Source of the DNA: CAYLJO01 sp964383905
GTDB taxonomy: Bacteria; Acidobacteriota; Blastocatellia; Pyrinomonadales; Pyrinomonadaceae
NCBI GenBank assembly: GCA_964383905.1
Contig: CAYLJO010000280.1
Span: forward strand, 1 to 7,312
DNA: 7,312 bases
Reading direction: 5' to 3'
This document shows positions 1 to 5,496 of the stretch, one piece after another. Position 1 is the stretch's first letter. Each line of letters opens with the position of its first letter. Made by a program: the position numbers and the translations under genes. The notes beneath the pieces were generated by a model. The model was not told the DNA's origin. It saw only the letters and a list, made by a program, of their open reading frames with translations, and searched no databases.

Positions 1-629
1 ATCAACTCGTCGTGCGCGCGGACCGGGAGCGGCGCACACCCGTTGACGCCGCGACCGAAGACCGCATCATCGGCGTCTTGAAAAGGGCCGTCCGAGACGC
101 GGATGCCTTCGTCGTCTCGGATTACGACAAAGGCGCTGTGACGCCGCGCATCCTCGCCGAAATCTTGCCGCCGGCCTATGAGCGCGGCCTGCCGGTGCTC
201 GTTGACCCGAAGATTCGCAATTTCGATGCGTACCGCCCCGCGACGCTGGTCACACCAAACCATCATGAGGCTTTGCGCTTGACGAATACCGAGGAGGATA
301 CTGACGAAGGGCTCCGGCGCGCGGCCCAGTTGATCCGCGAGCGGCTCAACTGCGACTGTGTGCTGATCACACGCGGCGAGCGCGGCATGATGTTGCTGGA
401 AGGCAACCGCACGCCCGTTTACGTCGAGACGGCGGCGCGCGAGGTTTACGACGTGACCGGCGCCGGCGACACGGTGATCGCCACGCTCGCCGCCGCGCTC
501 GCCGCCGGCGCATCGATGCTTGATGCTGCGATTCTTGCCAACCACGCCGCCGGTATTGTCGTCGGCAAAGTCGGCACGGCCACGGCCACTACTGATGAGC
601 TTGTCAGCTCGATCATGTCGGGAAAATAA
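1..629 (+). CDS. rfaE1: D-glycero-beta-D-manno-heptose-7-phosphate kinase (HldA/RfaE domain I), 5' truncated
   Basis: This is a PfkB/ribokinase-family sugar kinase. By family it phosphorylates heptose 7-phosphate at C1 with ATP in the cytoplasm, on the route to ADP-heptose for the LPS inner core. The reading frame is open to the window edge (codons in phase from base 3, reading Q-L-V before the first GTG at 12), so the N-terminal part lies outside. Visible HldE/RfaE-type motifs are SDYDKGAVTP, VDPK followed by a Y-R-P-A-T-L-V-T-P-N block, ITRGERGM, and the PfkB C-terminal signature DVTGAGDT at bases 450-473, whose last Asp (468-470) is the expected catalytic base. The protein stops soon after the kinase domain with no C-terminal cytidylyltransferase-like domain. 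It is therefore a one-domain kinase rather than an E. coli-type bifunctional HldE, and the adenylyltransferase must be encoded elsewhere. A related ribokinase-family specificity cannot be fully excluded. Confidence 0.88.
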   Translation, partial: QLVVRADRERRTPVDAATEDRIIGVLKRAVRDADAFVVSDYDKGAVTPRILAEILPPAYERGLPVLVDPKIRNFDAYRPATLVTPNHHEALRLTNTEEDTDEGLRRAAQLIRERLNCDCVLITRGERGMMLLEGNRTPVYVETAAREVYDVTGAGDTVIATLAAALAAGASMLDAAILANHAAGIVVGKVGTATATTDELVSSIMSGK

Positions 630-815
630 TCTAAATAACGTGAGTCGAGCTGATACCGGGAACTTTCCTCAGCGCTATCTTCCGTCAACGAATCATCCCG
701 CCCAGTATTGAAGCCACAGCAAAGTGAGTGTTTGAAAATATGATACCCTGATTCCTGAAGATTCTCTTGGGCCGTTAATCGAGATTGAAAGAAGATTAAG
801 TCCGGCGAAAAGGCC

Positions 816-2420
816 ATGATAATTAACAAAGGTTCCACATCGAAAGTTCTCCCTTTCCTTCTTCTGTTCACGCTGAGTTTCAGTGCGGTCGCCTCAATCG
901 GCGCGCAGCAGCAGCAACAGCGCGAGCGAAGGGTGACCGGCCCCGCCGCGTCCGTCGCCGCGGTTGTTCCGGCCCCGAGCACGGGTGCGCCAAAAACGCT
1001 CGAAGAACTGCGGGCGCGGATTCAGGAGGTGACGCACCATCCTGATCTCGACGCTGCACAAATTGCCGTCAAGGTCGTGTCGCTCGACACGGGGCGCACG
1101 CTCTATGAAGAGAACGCGGGCAAACTGCTCAGGCCCGCATCCAACATGAAGCTTTATACCTGGGCCGCCGCGCTTGATCGGCTCTCGCCGGATTATCGTT
1201 TCAAGACATCTGTCTACGCCCCCGCGCCGCCCGACGCGGCGGGCACTGTGCGCGGCGACCTGATCGTTTATGGCCGGGGTGATCCGTCATTCGCGGCCCG
1301 CTTCAATGACGGCGATTACAATAAGCAGATTGACGAGCTCGCGGCGCGCATTGCGGCGGCGGGCGTGCGGCGCGTTGAGGGTGATCTGCTCGGCGACGAA
1401 AGCTATTTTAACGGCGCGCCGCCGGGCTCCGGCTGGGAGTGGGATGACCTGCAATGGTGGTACGGCGCAGAAGTGAGCGCCTTGACGGTAAACGATAATT
1501 CCATCGACCTCTTCATCAAACCCGGCGCGACCGTCGGGTCCCCGTGCGCCGTGCGGACCGGACCGCCAACACCTCTCATCACAATCACGAATCACACCAC
1601 AACTACGCCGCGCGGCACGAAAAGCGAATTGAGCGTTTATCGCGGTCTCGGCGAAAACAGACTTGAAATCGGCGGCAGCTTACCGCTCGACGGCAGGGAA
1701 TACTCGGAGAGCGTCGCCGTCCCTCACCCGGCGCTCATGTTCGTTTACATGCTGCGCTCGTCGCTCGCGCAACGCGGCGTGACGGTCACGGGCCGCTCGC
1801 GCACCATTGACGCGCGCGAACGCGCCAACATTCCACTTCAGACCAACTCGCTTGTTGAGATTACGAGCCAGCTATCACCGCCGCTCGGCCTCATCGCGGC
1901 GAAAACCCTGAAGCCCAGCCAGAACCTATACACGGAACTGATCCTGCGTACGCTCGGCAAAGCTGCCGGAGGCAACTCGAAGCTGTCCAACGAAGATGCA
2001 GGGCTTGAAGTAGTCAGAACCTTTTTGCGCGAGGCGGGGGTTGAGACAAACAGGGTGTTTATGACAGATGGTTCCGGCCTTTCGCGCAACGATCTGGTGA
2101 CGGCCAACACGAGCGTGCAACTGCTCACTTACATGAGTCGTCACCGCTATGCCAATGCCTTCCGCGAAGCGCTGCCGATCGCGGGGGTGGACGGCACGCT
2201 GAGCAGCCGCATGAAGGGAACGCCGGCGGCGGGCAACGTGCGCGCCAAGACCGGCTCACTTAACTCCGTGGCGACGCTTTCCGGCTACGTGACAAGCGCC
2301 GCGGGCGAGCACCTCGTGTTCTCGATCATGGTTAACAACTACACGGAAGGGCCGGACGCGCGCCGCAGCTATCTGGATGCCATCGCCGTGCTGCTCGCAT
2401 CCTTTGCCGGGAGATCTTAA
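816..2420 (+). CDS. dacB: D-alanyl-D-alanine carboxypeptidase/endopeptidase, PBP4 type (peptidase S13)
   Basis: This periplasmic penicillin-binding protein of 534 residues belongs to a family that removes the terminal D-Ala from pentapeptide stems and cleaves DAP-D-Ala cross-bridges. All three active-site motifs are present in order: SxxK as S109-N-M-K112, SxN as S423-R-N425, and KTG as K478-T-G480 followed by S481. The long gap between the first two matches the extra domains inserted in S13 enzymes. Residues 1-30 look like a signal peptide (K5/K10, hydrophobic 11-28, likely cleavage after G-A30), followed by five Gln and a Pro/Ala-rich stretch. E. coli PBP4 is 477 residues; the excess here is mostly N-terminal. 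The ATG at 816 fits the signal peptide. Only a weak AAAAGG lies close upstream, so initiation may be weak. It sits 186 bp after the kinase gene and 57 bp before dapF, consistent with an envelope gene block. Confidence 0.95.
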   Translation: MIINKGSTSKVLPFLLLFTLSFSAVASIGAQQQQQRERRVTGPAASVAAVVPAPSTGAPKTLEELRARIQEVTHHPDLDAAQIAVKVVSLDTGRTLYEENAGKLLRPASNMKLYTWAAALDRLSPDYRFKTSVYAPAPPDAAGTVRGDLIVYGRGDPSFAARFNDGDYNKQIDELAARIAAAGVRRVEGDLLGDESYFNGAPPGSGWEWDDLQWWYGAEVSALTVNDNSIDLFIKPGATVGSPCAVRTGPPTPLITITNHTTTTPRGTKSELSVYRGLGENRLEIGGSLPLDGREYSESVAVPHPALMFVYMLRSSLAQRGVTVTGRSRTIDARERANIPLQTNSLVEITSQLSPPLGLIAAKTLKPSQNLYTELILRTLGKAAGGNSKLSNEDAGLEVVRTFLREAGVETNRVFMTDGSGLSRNDLVTANTSVQLLTYMSRHRYANAFREALPIAGVDGTLSSRMKGTPAAGNVRAKTGSLNSVATLSGYVTSAAGEHLVFSIMVNNYTEGPDARRSYLDAIAVLLASFAGRS

Positions 2421-2424
2421 AACA

Positions 2425-2473
2425 GTGAAAAGTTACAAGGGAGCGCTTTTTCTTGTCCCTCGTCACCCATTAC
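2425..2473. repeat. imperfect palindromic hairpin between dacB and dapF
   Basis: Bases 2425-2442 (purine-rich arm beginning GTGAAAAG and ending AAGGGA) can fold on 2456-2473 (pyrimidine-rich arm beginning TCCCT and ending ATTAC). There are 12 Watson-Crick pairs of 18, including a solid AGGGA/TCCCT base, around a 13-base loop containing TTTTT. It fills nearly the whole spacer between the dacB stop and the dapF ATG. It resembles in style the longer palindrome at 4283-4378. It could be a degraded dispersed repeat or a weak RNA structure that affects dapF translation. It is not a convincing terminator because no T-run follows the stem. Confidence 0.4.
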
Positions 2474-2477
2474 GCTT

Positions 2478-3347
2478 ATGCAATTCATGAAATTCCAGGG
2501 CTTCGGCAATGATTACATTATCTTTGAGGCGGAGCGCCTCGCCGGCATCCCTTCGTTAAACGAGTTCGTGCGCGGCGTCTGTGATCGACACTACGGGGCG
2601 GGAGCGGATGGCATCGTAGTTGTCAGCCGGGCCGAAAGCGCGGATGCCGATTTTTTTGCGCGCATCTTCAACTCGGACGGAAGCGAAGCGGCCTTGTCAG
2701 GCAACGGCACGCGCTGCGCCGTCGCGTATCTCTATTATCAGGGGCTATGGTCACGCGAGGAGTTGCGTCTCAGCACGCGCTCCGGCATTAAGACCTACCG
2801 CCTGCGCGAACGCATCGGGCCGGGAAGTTATTGGTTTGAGTCAGAGCTAGGCCGGCCGCGGTTTGACAACCGATCCATCCCAATGAAGACGGACGAACCG
2901 TTCGAGCAGGTCACAAATTACCCGCTTATCGTTGAAGGCAGGACGTTCAATGTCACCGCCCTTGAGATGGGTAACCCGAACTGCTGTATCTTTGTCGATG
3001 ATTTTGCGGAACTGGACTGGAGGCGGGTCGGACGCGCGCTTGAGAATCACCCACAATTTCCCGACCGGACTAACGTCGAGTTTGTGCGTGTGATCGATCG
3101 CAGCAATATCGAATTGCGCATCTGGGAGCGCGGCGTGGGCGAGACGTTTTCATCCGGCACGTGCTCATGCGCGGCCGTCGTGGCATCCGTTATCAATGAG
3201 CGTACTGAACGGCGCGTTAATGTTGAAATGACCGGCGGACGCGCCGAAATCGAGTGGCGCGAAGATGATGAGGTGGTGCTGACGGGCCGGGCCGATATTA
3301 TTTACAAAGGCGAATGGCTGGCTGCTGCCACTCAAAGCCGGGCGTGA
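2478..3347 (+). CDS. dapF: diaminopimelate epimerase (DapF) homologue with both catalytic Cys replaced by Ser
   Basis: This cytosolic protein of 289 residues has the DapF two-lobed layout. The family interconverts LL- and meso-diaminopimelate without cofactor, using two cysteines as acid and base. Conserved framework: GFGNDY with N11, FNSDGS with N65, GNPN with N166, TNVEF, and WERGVGE with E217/R218. The active-site signatures are altered. The canonical C-G-N-G reads S74-G-N-G, and the canonical E-T-x-x-C-G-T-G reads E222-T-F-S-S226-G-T-C. Both catalytic positions (C73 and C217 in the H. influenzae enzyme) are therefore Ser. The usual His of GNPH is Asn168, followed by two Cys. The first ATG (2478) gives an N-terminus that aligns with the family; an ATG at 2487 is the alternative. 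No Shine-Dalgarno sequence is visible near either. Fold membership is secure. Epimerase activity is uncertain, and it may be a variant clade, another amino-acid isomerase, or a binding protein. Confidence 0.88.
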   Translation: MQFMKFQGFGNDYIIFEAERLAGIPSLNEFVRGVCDRHYGAGADGIVVVSRAESADADFFARIFNSDGSEAALSGNGTRCAVAYLYYQGLWSREELRLSTRSGIKTYRLRERIGPGSYWFESELGRPRFDNRSIPMKTDEPFEQVTNYPLIVEGRTFNVTALEMGNPNCCIFVDDFAELDWRRVGRALENHPQFPDRTNVEFVRVIDRSNIELRIWERGVGETFSSGTCSCAAVVASVINERTERRVNVEMTGGRAEIEWREDDEVVLTGRADIIYKGEWLAAATQSRA

Positions 3348-3417
3348 ATGGCTCTCAAAAATCTCTAAAACCTTTCAATTATGCGGACTTCATATCCCAC
3401 AACCCGTCTGGTACGGC

Positions 3418-3447
3418 TGGACAACCCCCTGAGTCTTGTGTTAGCCT
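3418..3447 (+). promoter_or_regulatory. candidate sigma-70-type promoter with extended -10
   Basis: A TGGACA box at 3418-3423 (five of six to TTGACA) is followed after 18 bases by TAGCCT at 3442-3447, which keeps the T, A and final T of the -10. A TG at 3439-3440 is in the extended -10 position. Transcription would start near 3454, just ahead of the terminator hairpin at 3461. Any transcript reading past that hairpin would carry a leader of roughly 200 bases to the 3D-domain gene. The call rests on motif matching alone. Confidence 0.35.
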
Positions 3448-3460
3448 CTCCGTCCATATG

Positions 3461-3497
3461 AAACAAGCGGATAGTGATATTCGCTTGTTTTTCTTTT
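3461..3497 (+). terminator. intrinsic terminator after dapF
   Basis: The left arm at 3461-3473 (AAACAAGCGGATA) pairs along all 13 positions with 3478-3490 (TATTCGCTTGTTT), with one G-T wobble. The arms enclose a GTGA tetraloop of the GNRA class and are followed by TTCTTTT at 3491-3497. This is the standard stem plus U-tract of a Rho-independent terminator. It lies about 110 bases after the dapF stop and probably ends the dacB-dapF transcript. The A-rich left arm opposite the U-tract could also allow termination from the other strand, but less efficiently. Confidence 0.85.
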
Positions 3498-3658
3498 ATG
3501 TAACTCTTTTCGGCGCACCGCATCAAGGATGCAAGCCCCCGACTCCGGCTGACATTACTTAACTCCTAGAGCCAGAGGTCGAATCGTAGAAAGAAACAGG
3601 TTCGCGCGGTGCTTTGCTGAAAGGTCGAAAATCAGCAACGGACAGGAGACCCGATTCC
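3498..3658 (+). other. long structured leader upstream of the 3D-domain gene
   Basis: The dapF to 3D-gene spacer is 311 bases long (3348-3658) and holds no convincing gene. Its second half has several possible RNA stems. One is GCATC/GATGC (3520-3524 with 3528-3532, three-base loop). Another is a perfect seven-base long-range pairing of GCACCGC (3515-3521) with GCGGTGC (3606-3612). A third is TTGCTGA/TCAGCAA (3614-3620 with 3632-3638, eleven-base loop), ending five bases before the AGGAG ribosome site. The first two share bases and would be mutually exclusive. No known riboswitch class is recognised. Confidence 0.3.
3644..3648 (+). promoter_or_regulatory. Shine-Dalgarno site deciding the 3D-gene start
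   Basis: AGGAG lies ten bases before the ATG at 3659. It supports that ATG over the upstream in-frame TTG at 3614, and the chosen start places a Lys plus hydrophobic signal peptide directly at the N-terminus. Confidence 0.6.
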
Positions 3659-4288
3659 ATGAAATCCCTCTTTGGTGGAGGCGCAGCGATGGCCGCCGCG
3701 CTTCTTACCTTATCTCTGCTCTTTGATGCACCCCCGTCAGAAGCCGAGCCGGCGTTCATCCGGCAGGAAGCAACTCGACAGCAAGGGCAGGAGCCGGCAC
3801 CGCAGCAGAAGAGAGACTCGCCGCCTTCCCTTGATTTGCTTGGGCAAGCACAGACGTCTAACGATAAAATCGCCGCGCCGGCTGATGTCACCGCTGCCGC
3901 TCCGGCGACGGTTAACGAAGTCAACGACTCGCCATCCGTCGCCACCCCGGCGCCAGAACCTTCCGCCACAATCGTCACCCCTGCTAAAGGGTCAGAGAAT
4001 TATGTGGCAACGGCTTACAGCCTTTCGGGACGAACGGCGAGCGGCATGTCGGCCAGCAAAGGCATCATCGCCGCGGATACTTCGGTCCTGCCACTCGGCA
4101 CACGCGTCAGACTTGAGGCAGGCCGGTATAGCGGTGAGTATTTTGTCGGCGACGCAGGCTCCGGCGTGCGAGGCCGCCGCATCGACATCTGGGTTCCGAA
4201 CAATCATGAAGCTTGCCGGTTCGGGCGCCGTAATGTAAAGCTGACTGTTTTGCATTACGGCGGGAAACGGAGAGCAAAAAAAAGGTAA
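3659..4288 (+). CDS. secreted 3D-domain (MltA-like) putative peptidoglycan-cleaving protein
   Basis: This 209-residue protein has a signal peptide (residues 1 to about 29: short basic start, hydrophobic 9-22, S-E-A as possible cleavage site). A low-complexity Pro/Ala/Gln/Thr linker follows to about residue 112, then a C-terminal 3D domain. The domain shows Y-V-A-T-A-Y, A-A-D140 followed by a P-L-G-T-R stretch, V-G-D165-A-G-S, R-R-I-D176-I-W, and a closing F-G-R-R-N-V-K-L. D140, D165 and D176 are the three Asp that name the family. In MltA and the Bacillus YuiC/Sps proteins this double-psi barrel supports lytic transglycosylase chemistry, so a wall-remodelling role in the periplasm is likely but not proven. 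RlpA is the other family with this fold, but the three-Asp pattern favours 3D. The tail is very basic (G-K-R-R-A-K-K-R), and its codons run through eight A's into a palindromic repeat that contains the stop codon. Confidence 0.82.
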   Translation: MKSLFGGGAAMAAALLTLSLLFDAPPSEAEPAFIRQEATRQQGQEPAPQQKRDSPPSLDLLGQAQTSNDKIAAPADVTAAAPATVNEVNDSPSVATPAPEPSATIVTPAKGSENYVATAYSLSGRTASGMSASKGIIAADTSVLPLGTRVRLEAGRYSGEYFVGDAGSGVRGRRIDIWVPNNHEACRFGRRNVKLTVLHYGGKRRAKKR

Positions 4289-4378
4289 AAGGGTAAAAGT
4301 CAGACCGAGCGAAAAAGGCAGAAGTAACGAAGGTGTACCATGCCTTCCGTCCTACTTTTGCCTTTCCCCATTTTACCT
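4283..4378. repeat. 96-bp imperfect inverted repeat (dispersed-hairpin type)
   Basis: The outer arms AGGTAAAA (4283-4290) and TTTTACCT (4371-4378) are perfect, extended by GGG against CCCC. The inner arms at 4314-4326 (AAAGGCAGAAGTA) and 4353-4365 (TACTTTTGCCTTT) pair over 13 bases with one G-T wobble. They continue through ACG/CGT and AAGG/CCTT to a nine-base loop at 4334-4342. The left side has about 20 extra unpaired bases (4294-4313). The element contains the stop codon of the 3D gene. An ATG at 4340 falls in its loop. Purine-rich left arm, pyrimidine-rich right arm and intergenic placement suggest a mobile or dispersed palindromic repeat. No transposase or flanking duplication is visible. 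Confidence 0.65.
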
Positions 4379-4405
4379 GTAAGATGCGGGGACTCTCTGT
4401 TGCCG

Positions 4406-5479
4406 ATGAGCGAGAACAGCAATAATCAGAACATACCCGCGCCCGAGCCGCTCGTTGAAGTCACACGCGGTTCAATTACCGAATCGCGCCACCGCGGCCA
4501 CGTTGTCGCCGTCGACGGAGACGGGAAAATTGTGGCACGGCTTGGTGCCCCAGAAACGGTGACCTACCTGCGCTCGTCGGCCAAGCCGCACCAGGCCATT
4601 GCGCTCGTGGCCTCGGGCGCCGCCGACCGCTTCGGCTTCGACGCGCGCGAGATCGCCATCGCCTGCGCCTCGCACAGCGGCGAGCCGGTTCACACCGAGA
4701 CTGTGGCGTCAATGCTCCGCAAGATTGAGCTGGATAAGAGCGCGCTCAAGTGCGGGACGCATGAGCCATTCAGCCGCGAAGTCGCAAGTGAGCTGCGCGC
4801 ACGGGGCGAGCAGCCCGATGTGCTACAAAATAACTGTTCCGGCAAACACACGGGGATGATTGCGCTTGCGCTCCACTTGAATGCGCCGGTAGAGACTTAC
4901 GACCAGCCGGCCAATCCGGCGCAATTGATGATCGGCCGCACAATCGCGCAGTTCTCCGGTGTGAACGTCGAAGATATTGCCGTCGGTGTTGACGGCTGTG
5001 GCGTGCCCGTCTTCGGCGTGACGGTTTATGCCATGGCGCTGATGTATGCGCGGCTGGTCGCGCCGCCTGACCATCTGGATAGTAGGACCCGTGAGGCCTG
5101 CCGGCGCATCGTCTCCGCAATCTCAAATTACCCGGAAATAATCGGCGGGACTACTGAGCGTCTCGACACCGAGTTAATGCGGGCAGCGGGTGGCCGCCTG
5201 ATTTCAAAAGTCGGCGCGGAAGGCGTGTATACGGCCGGAGTGCTGCCATGTGTGGAATGGCCGCGCGGTCTTGGACTGGCCCTCAAGATCGAGGACGGTG
5301 AGGACCGCCGCGCGCGCCCCACCGTTGTCATCGAGTCTCTACGTCAACTCGGCGCGCTCACAGGTGATGCGCTCTCCACGGTTGCGCCCTACTCTAGTTT
5401 TCCGGTCCGCAATCACCGCGGCGAAACGGTCGGTGAAGTGCGCGCCTCATTTAAGTTAAAAACAGGTTCGGCCGGTTGA
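4406..5479 (+). CDS. L-asparaginase, Rhizobium etli ReAV type (asparaginase II family, PF06089)
   Basis: This 357-residue protein is predicted to hydrolyse L-asparagine to aspartate and ammonia. Active-site residues known from the R. etli enzyme map with a constant offset of nine and no gaps. S57-x-x-K60 corresponds to S48/K51, S89 in C-A-S-H-S-G-E to S80, C144-S-G-K147 to the zinc ligands C135/K138, and C198 in V-D-G-C-G-V-P to C189. The family is structurally related to serine beta-lactamases and unrelated to the E. coli AnsA/AnsB fold. An in-frame ATG at 4340 would add 22 residues, but that stretch is encoded by the palindromic repeat and has no counterpart in the family. The ATG at 4406 is preferred, although its ribosome site is weak (GGGGA, 14 bases upstream). 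No signal peptide follows 4406, so it should be cytosolic. The next gene begins 17 bases after its stop and may be co-transcribed. Confidence 0.93.
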   Translation: MSENSNNQNIPAPEPLVEVTRGSITESRHRGHVVAVDGDGKIVARLGAPETVTYLRSSAKPHQAIALVASGAADRFGFDAREIAIACASHSGEPVHTETVASMLRKIELDKSALKCGTHEPFSREVASELRARGEQPDVLQNNCSGKHTGMIALALHLNAPVETYDQPANPAQLMIGRTIAQFSGVNVEDIAVGVDGCGVPVFGVTVYAMALMYARLVAPPDHLDSRTREACRRIVSAISNYPEIIGGTTERLDTELMRAAGGRLISKVGAEGVYTAGVLPCVEWPRGLGLALKIEDGEDRRARPTVVIESLRQLGALTGDALSTVAPYSSFPVRNHRGETVGEVRASFKLKTGSAG

Positions 5480-5496
5480 ATTGAATCGCAGGACGA

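Noticed and set aside
708..799. Promoter or operator before dacB: TATGAT at 739-744 and the TTAATC/GATTAA pair at 775-799
   Set aside because: No -35 box at acceptable spacing accompanies the -10-like sequence. Six-base inverted pairs with a 13-base gap are expected by chance in AT-richer spacer.
906..921. CAG/CAA run encoding five Gln after the dacB signal peptide
   Set aside because: It is a very short repeat in a linker region; interesting only as a possible slippage site, with nothing to support a function.
446..982. Long open frame on the minus strand spanning the kinase 3' end and the dacB 5' end
   Set aside because: It is antisense to two well-supported genes and crosses their spacer. 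The product is low-complexity (Cys and Ala runs from antisense of the CAG/GCC-rich stretch) with no family resemblance.
3511..3560. Resemblance to a c-di-GMP (GEMM) riboswitch core around GGATGCAAGCC
   Set aside because: The invariant GGCAAACC segment and the GNRA-capped stem expected upstream are absent, and the overall fold cannot be drawn convincingly.
3314..3562. 82-residue open frame running from the dapF end through the terminator
   Set aside because: It overlaps the dapF 3' end and reads straight through the terminator hairpin. It has no ribosome site and no recognisable protein features.
3672..4238. 188-residue open frame overlapping the 3D-domain gene in another frame
   Set aside because: The product is Arg/Ser/Pro-rich, typical of a shifted frame in GC-rich DNA. 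The competing frame has a signal peptide and a clear 3D domain.
3659..4288. RlpA-type septal lytic transglycosylase
   Set aside because: The double-psi barrel fold is shared, but the spacing of D140, D165 and D176 and the F-G-R-R-x-V ending match the 3D family better.
4340..4405. Extended asparaginase N-terminus starting at 4340, resembling a short hydrophobic leader
   Set aside because: The 22 residues are encoded by the pyrimidine-rich arm of the palindromic repeat and exceed the family N-terminus. The hydrophobic look follows from CTT/TTT/CCC-type codons in the repeat.
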